From Termitidicoccus mucosus (GTDB taxonomy: Bacteria; Verrucomicrobiota; Verrucomicrobiia; Opitutales; Opitutaceae): a stretch of DNA of 64,000 bases. Positions 60,237 through 64,000 of this stretch are shown here, in pieces. Within the stretch, counting starts at the first letter, position 1. Each line of letters opens with the position of its first letter. The DNA is taken from assembly GCF_038725785.1 (NCBI RefSeq), contig NZ_CP109796.1:7750501-7814500 (forward strand), given 5' to 3'. A program made the position numbers and the translations under genes. A model generated the notes under the pieces. It made no database searches. It saw only the letters and a list, made by a program, of their open reading frames with translations, and was not told the origin of the DNA.

Positions 60237-61832
60237 ATGACAATGCATCCCGGAAAAAACATTCGTTCCCATCTCACACTGTGCTCTGCCGCCGTGCTCG
60301 CATTTTTCGCGTCCGCCGCCACGCGCGCCGATGTCGAAATGCCCGCTGTTTTTGGCAACCGCATGGTCATCCAGCGCGGCCAGCCCGTGCGTGTCTGGGG
60401 ACGCGCCGACGCGGGCGAAAAAATCGCCGTGGCGCTCGCCGGGCACACTGCCGCCGCGACCGCCGACGCCTCCGGCACCTGGAGCGTCGCGCTCCCGCCG
60501 CTCCAAGTGCTTCCGCCCGGCGCGCAGCCGCTTCGCTTGGAGGTCGCGGGCAAAAACAAGCTCGCCTTCCACCAGATTCTCGTCGGAGACGTGTGGCTTT
60601 GCTCCGGCCAGTCCAACATGTTTTTCCAGCTTCGCCAGTCCGCGCGCGCCGAGGCCGATGTCGCCGCCGCCACGCGTCCCGGCATCCGTTTGTTCAGCGT
60701 GGACCGCGCCGTGGCCGACGGACCGCAGTTCACGTGCAAGGGCAAGTGGGCCGACTGCACGCCCGAGACCGCCGCGCGCTTTTCCGCGGTCGCGTATTTC
60801 TTCGGCCTGCAATGGCAGGCCGACAACGGTGGCATCCCCGTCGGCCTCATCCATTCCTCGTGGGGCGGCACCACCGCCGAGGCCTGGACGCCGCGCGCCG
60901 TGCTCGACGCCGATTCCGACCTGAAGCCCATCCTCACGCGCTGGGACGAAACCATGGCCGATTTCCCAAAAATCAAGGCCGATTTCGAAGCCAACAAGGA
61001 GCGCCTCGTCGCCGAGTGGAAAATCGCCGTCCAGAAAGCGAAAGCCGAGGGCCGCATGCTGCCCGCCGAGCCGCGCCTCCGCACCGGCCCCGGCACGCAA
61101 TACCAGCCCGCCGGCCTTTACCACGCCATGATCACGCCGCTCGCGCCCTTCGCGCTTTCCGGGGTGCTCTGGTATCAAGGCGAAGGCAACGCCCAGCGCG
61201 CCCACCAGTATCGGAAACTTTTCCCCGCGATGATCCGCTCGTGGCGCGATCTCTGGAATCGTGACGACCTGCCCTTCCTCTACGTGCAACTCCCGAATCT
61301 CGCCCGCCAGCCCGAACCCTCGCGCAGCGGCTGGGCCGAGCTTCGCGAGGCGCAACTCCGCGCACTCGCGCTGCCGCACACCGCGATGGCCGTGACCATC
61401 GATGTCGGCGATCCCGGCGACTTGCACCCGAAGGAAAAACTCCCCGTCGGCCGGCGCCTCGCGTCCGCCGCCGGGTCGCTCTTCGGCCTGCGCCCGCCCG
61501 CCGATGGCATCTGTCCGTATCCGCGCAGCCACAAGATTCAGGGTCGCGAAATCCGCGTGCAATTTTCGCCCTCCACCGTCGCGCTTCGCACCCGTGACGG
61601 AGGCGAGCCGCACGGCTTCACCATTGCCGGCACCGACAAACAGTTTGTCCCGGCCCGCGCCCGGCTTGAGGGCAATGCGATCGTCATCTGGAGCGATACC
61701 GTCGAAAAACCGGCCGCCGCGCGCTATGCGTGGGCCGACAACCCCGACTGCAATATCGTGAGCGCCGCCGGCCTTCCCGCGTCGCCCTTCCGCACCGACG
61801 ACTGGCCCGAGGTCACCTTCGGGAACCGGTGA
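60237..61832 (+). CDS. Exported sialate O-acetylesterase-like SGNH esterase
   Basis: About 531 residues from MTMHPGKN; a second ATG lies two codons on. A signal peptide (LTLCSAAVLAFFASAATRA) is followed by a short beta-domain and the SGNH core: WLCSGQSNM (nucleophile Ser), GLIHSSWGGTTAEAW, GVLWYQGEGNA and DVGDPGDLHPKEK with the Asp-x2-His pair. The PF03629 family deacetylates sugars in many glycan loci. Next to alginate lyases it may remove O-acetyl groups of mannuronate in bacterial alginates; this is inferred from position only. Confidence 0.88.
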   Translation: MTMHPGKNIRSHLTLCSAAVLAFFASAATRADVEMPAVFGNRMVIQRGQPVRVWGRADAGEKIAVALAGHTAAATADASGTWSVALPPLQVLPPGAQPLRLEVAGKNKLAFHQILVGDVWLCSGQSNMFFQLRQSARAEADVAAATRPGIRLFSVDRAVADGPQFTCKGKWADCTPETAARFSAVAYFFGLQWQADNGGIPVGLIHSSWGGTTAEAWTPRAVLDADSDLKPILTRWDETMADFPKIKADFEANKERLVAEWKIAVQKAKAEGRMLPAEPRLRTGPGTQYQPAGLYHAMITPLAPFALSGVLWYQGEGNAQRAHQYRKLFPAMIRSWRDLWNRDDLPFLYVQLPNLARQPEPSRSGWAELREAQLRALALPHTAMAVTIDVGDPGDLHPKEKLPVGRRLASAAGSLFGLRPPADGICPYPRSHKIQGREIRVQFSPSTVALRTRDGGEPHGFTIAGTDKQFVPARARLEGNAIVIWSDTVEKPAAARYAWADNPDCNIVSAAGLPASPFRTDDWPEVTFGNR

Positions 61833-61881
61833 GCCGCCGCCCCGCCTCCGCCTTCCATCAAAAATCCAATCCGTCACCGCC

Positions 61882-62655
61882 ATGAAAACCATGCTCCGCT
61901 CCGCAGCCTTCCTGTCCGCCCTCCTGCTCGTCCCCGCGCTGCTGCCCGCCGGGATACTGCTCGATGAAGACTTTGCCTCCGATGCGGCCGGTTCCGCGCC
62001 CTCGCGGGCCGTCGCCGTGACGCCCAAAAAAGCGACCGATACCCTCAGCGCCAGCATTGTCGAAGGCGCGGCCAATGCCGCCGGTGGCGGAACGGGCAAG
62101 GGCGTGCGCCTTATCGATAACGATCCGAAGGGCATCACGCTGGATTATAATTTCGCGAAGAATGCCGCCGCGCAGCAAAGCGCGATAAAGGTCGCCTTCG
62201 ACCTCGCCTGGATGGGTGCGCCCGCCGGCGCGAAGCGCGAGTCGATGAATTTCGGCGTGGGCGCCTTCGGCGACGCCAAGGCCACGCTTAACGCCAACGC
62301 CCGCCGCCTCGTCACGGGCCGGTTTTATAATGACGGCGGGGCGCGCTTCGACGGCGGTTCCAAAAAGTCGAAGGAGTCTTCCCTCGGCGGCGCCGGGACC
62401 CGCAACCAGTTTGTGATCTATCTTAACGGGCACGATGGCCGCGCGCTCTCCGTGACAGCGCCGGACGGTTCCGCGCTCTCCGTTCCTGTGAACAGCATGC
62501 TCGTTTATCAGAATGGCAGGCAGGTCTGCAATGTGACCGTGGACAAATTCGCCGGCACGGAAAACCAAATGGGGCGCATTGGATTTTCCACAGTGTCAGC
62601 CGCTGCTGGTCTGGATTTTATAATCAGTAATATAAAAATCGATACCATCGAGTGA
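61882..62655 (+). CDS. Exported protein of unknown function, beta-sandwich-like
   Basis: 257 residues with a signal peptide (AFLSALLLVPALLPAG). After it, LLDEDFASDAAGSAPSRA and alternating hydrophobic strands (FVIYLNGHDGRALSVT, LVYQNGRQVCNVTVDKF, GLDFIISNIKIDTIE) suggest a concanavalin-like or carbohydrate-binding sandwich, but no family can be named. There is no C-terminal anchor. It follows the esterase gene by 49 bp and may be part of the same transcript. Confidence 0.75.
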   Translation: MKTMLRSAAFLSALLLVPALLPAGILLDEDFASDAAGSAPSRAVAVTPKKATDTLSASIVEGAANAAGGGTGKGVRLIDNDPKGITLDYNFAKNAAAQQSAIKVAFDLAWMGAPAGAKRESMNFGVGAFGDAKATLNANARRLVTGRFYNDGGARFDGGSKKSKESSLGGAGTRNQFVIYLNGHDGRALSVTAPDGSALSVPVNSMLVYQNGRQVCNVTVDKFAGTENQMGRIGFSTVSAAAGLDFIISNIKIDTIE

Positions 62656-62702
62656 CAAGTGGGGGCAGGGGATGCTTTCTTAATTATTAATACTTTGATA
62701 TC

Positions 62703-64000
62703 ATGAAAAATGTTAACATGCTTTCCGCCTGCATGGCGGTTCTCATTGCGGCCCCCTGCGTGTCATTGGCGCAGACGGTTATCAATCAGACCACTGGTTC
62801 TTCCTACAGCACCGTGAATGCCGCCGTCAATGCCGTCCAGGATGGCCAGACTATCGTCATCAGTGCGGATCAGACGCTGACCAGCAATATAAGCTTGGGG
62901 ACTTCCAAAGACGGCGTTGTCTTCACCCTTCAAGGTTCGGGATCGGGCGTTACGATTGCCGCCGCCAACAACGCGCGTGCCATTACATCATACATCGAAG
63001 GCAACACGATCTATCTTCAAAATCTCACCCTGCAAGGCACCGGCACCTATACGAGCTCCGGAGCGGCAATTGGCTTTAGCGCTCCGACCGGTGATGATAA
63101 ATCGACTGAGATCCTCGGCAGCTATGCGATCAAAGGCTTCAGCACCACGGGCAATGGAGCCGGCGTCAATAGCACCACGTCGGGAGGAACCATTGTCCTT
63201 GGCAGTGTGGGAGGCTTGGTGGAATTCTCCAATAACACTTCATCAGGCCAGGGAGGCGCCATTCGCGCACAGGATCTTGTCTTTAATGCCAATGCCATCC
63301 TTTCGAACAATAAAACCACTTCCAATTCCGGAGGCGCCATCTACGCTGCCGGCAACATCACCTTTTCCGGCAGCGCCACAATCACGGGCAATCGTGATGA
63401 GTCGGCCAACAACGGCAGCGGGCACTACGGCGGGGCAATCCACATGAACACGGCCGGCACAAAACTTTGGTTCATGGACAACGCCACGCTTGAGAGCAAT
63501 GCCACGGTCAACGGCAACGGCGGCGCGGGTCGCGTGTATTTCCTCGTTGCCGATAAGGATTTGTTTGTCGCCAGCAACACCGCCAACAGGAATGTTGTCA
63601 CTTCCGCGCATGGTGGCGCTTTTTATGTACAGGCGGATATGTCTGTTGCCGGTGTTACCACGGCGACAGGCAACTACGCGGCATCGAGTGGCGGCGCGTT
63701 TTATCTTCAAGGCAGCGGCACTTTTAACGGTGGCTCCACTTTCACAAACAACACGGCCGCAACAGGCAATGGCGGTGCTGTTTATTGGGGGGCCGCAGCC
63801 AGCGGCAATCTTGCCTTTAACGCCGATTCCGCCGACATCCTTTTTGACGGTAATATCGCCAATGGAAACGCCAATGCGCTTTTCATTTCCCAAAATTCCA
63901 GCAGTGCCATTACGCATACGCTCGTCCTCAATACGGGCACAGGCAATACCATTGCTTTCCACGACCCTGTCGCCAGCACTTCCAACGCTTCCTCAGCCAG
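62703..64000 (+). CDS. Start of a Pmp/autotransporter-like beta-helix surface protein (runs off the window)
   Basis: The frame is open from ATG 62703 to the window edge, 432 codons. A signal peptide (MLSACMAVLIAAPCVSLAQ) is followed by beta-helix repeats rich in Asn, Ser, Thr and Gly. Repeated tetrapeptides GGAI, GGAF and GGAV (GQGGAIRAQ, NSGGAIYA, HYGGAIH, SSGGAFYL, GNGGAVYW) alternate with FxxN-type pieces (FSNN, FNAN, FTNN), the repeat style of chlamydial polymorphic membrane proteins (PF02415). The C-terminal barrel is expected beyond the window. Likely a surface-displayed or secreted adhesin-like protein. Confidence 0.85.
   Translation, partial: MKNVNMLSACMAVLIAAPCVSLAQTVINQTTGSSYSTVNAAVNAVQDGQTIVISADQTLTSNISLGTSKDGVVFTLQGSGSGVTIAAANNARAITSYIEGNTIYLQNLTLQGTGTYTSSGAAIGFSAPTGDDKSTEILGSYAIKGFSTTGNGAGVNSTTSGGTIVLGSVGGLVEFSNNTSSGQGGAIRAQDLVFNANAILSNNKTTSNSGGAIYAAGNITFSGSATITGNRDESANNGSGHYGGAIHMNTAGTKLWFMDNATLESNATVNGNGGAGRVYFLVADKDLFVASNTANRNVVTSAHGGAFYVQADMSVAGVTTATGNYAASSGGAFYLQGSGTFNGGSTFTNNTAATGNGGAVYWGAAASGNLAFNADSADILFDGNIANGNANALFISQNSSSAITHTLVLNTGTGNTIAFHDPVASTSNASSA

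Noticed and set aside
62917-63447. A Pro/Arg/Ser-rich 176-codon frame at the right edge
   Set aside because: It lies out of frame within the Pmp-like gene that starts at 62703 and stays open to the window end with a proper signal peptide.

Overview
The window is a high-GC, tightly packed chromosomal segment that reads as a Gram-negative member of the Verrucomicrobia, most likely an Opitutaceae-type organism. The grounds are an LpxC-FabZ fusion followed by lpxA, large TonB-dependent receptors without SusD partners, many carbohydrate-active enzymes, sparse Shine-Dalgarno sequences, and at the right edge a protein with GGA[IVF]/FxxN repeats like those of chlamydial (PVC superphylum) polymorphic membrane proteins. 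The lineage is an inference; no rRNA gene is present.

Layout. 1-6377 (minus): a secreted sulfatase and a GH106-type glycosidase, 10 bp apart, suited to a sulfated rhamnose-containing glycan. 6508-16500: core-type genes (M50 protease, NtrC-family regulator, GH13 glucan hydrolase, LLM oxidoreductase, mnmA, Ski2-like helicase). 16955-17827: a small AT-rich island with a VasI/TagO-like secreted protein and a zinc-ribbon membrane protein. 18096-26505 (minus): a metal-resistance island with CPC-type P-type ATPase, CzcCBA-type RND pump whose adaptor is unusually short, and two Cys/His-rich exported proteins. 26610-37941: MBL hydrolase, SulP transporter, parB, LysM protein, tRNA-Val(GAC), lpxC/fabZ, lpxA, SRP RNA, hisF, trmL, M48 protease, SDR. 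This stretch is dense in long intergenic palindromes.

38160-64000 is accessory glycan metabolism. A first block (TonB receptor, very large TIG/Ig/NHL protein, acyl esterase, GH115 alpha-glucuronidase) fits glucuronoxylan use. It ends at a scar where the GH115 3' end is fused to a fragment of an IS256-family transposase and a broken TonB-receptor gene. The second block is an alginate locus: TonB receptor, PL6 lyase, SDR (probable DEH reductase), PL17 oligoalginate lyase, KdgF-like cupin, MFS hexuronate-type transporter and an SGNH O-acetylesterase. It would import alginate oligomers, cut them to unsaturated uronates, linearise these to DEH and reduce DEH to KDG; the KDG kinase and aldolase are not in the window. 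An unrecognised exported protein and the truncated Pmp-like gene close the window.

The most unusual signals are (i) intergenic palindromes whose arms are built from different short reiterated words, several of them nested; (ii) a REPIN-like palindrome inserted in frame in the GH106 gene, next to a 453-bp tandem duplication in the same gene; (iii) the GH115/IS256/TonB-receptor junction; (iv) the hairpin-less metal-efflux adaptor. I found no CRISPR array, prophage, intact insertion sequence or defence system.
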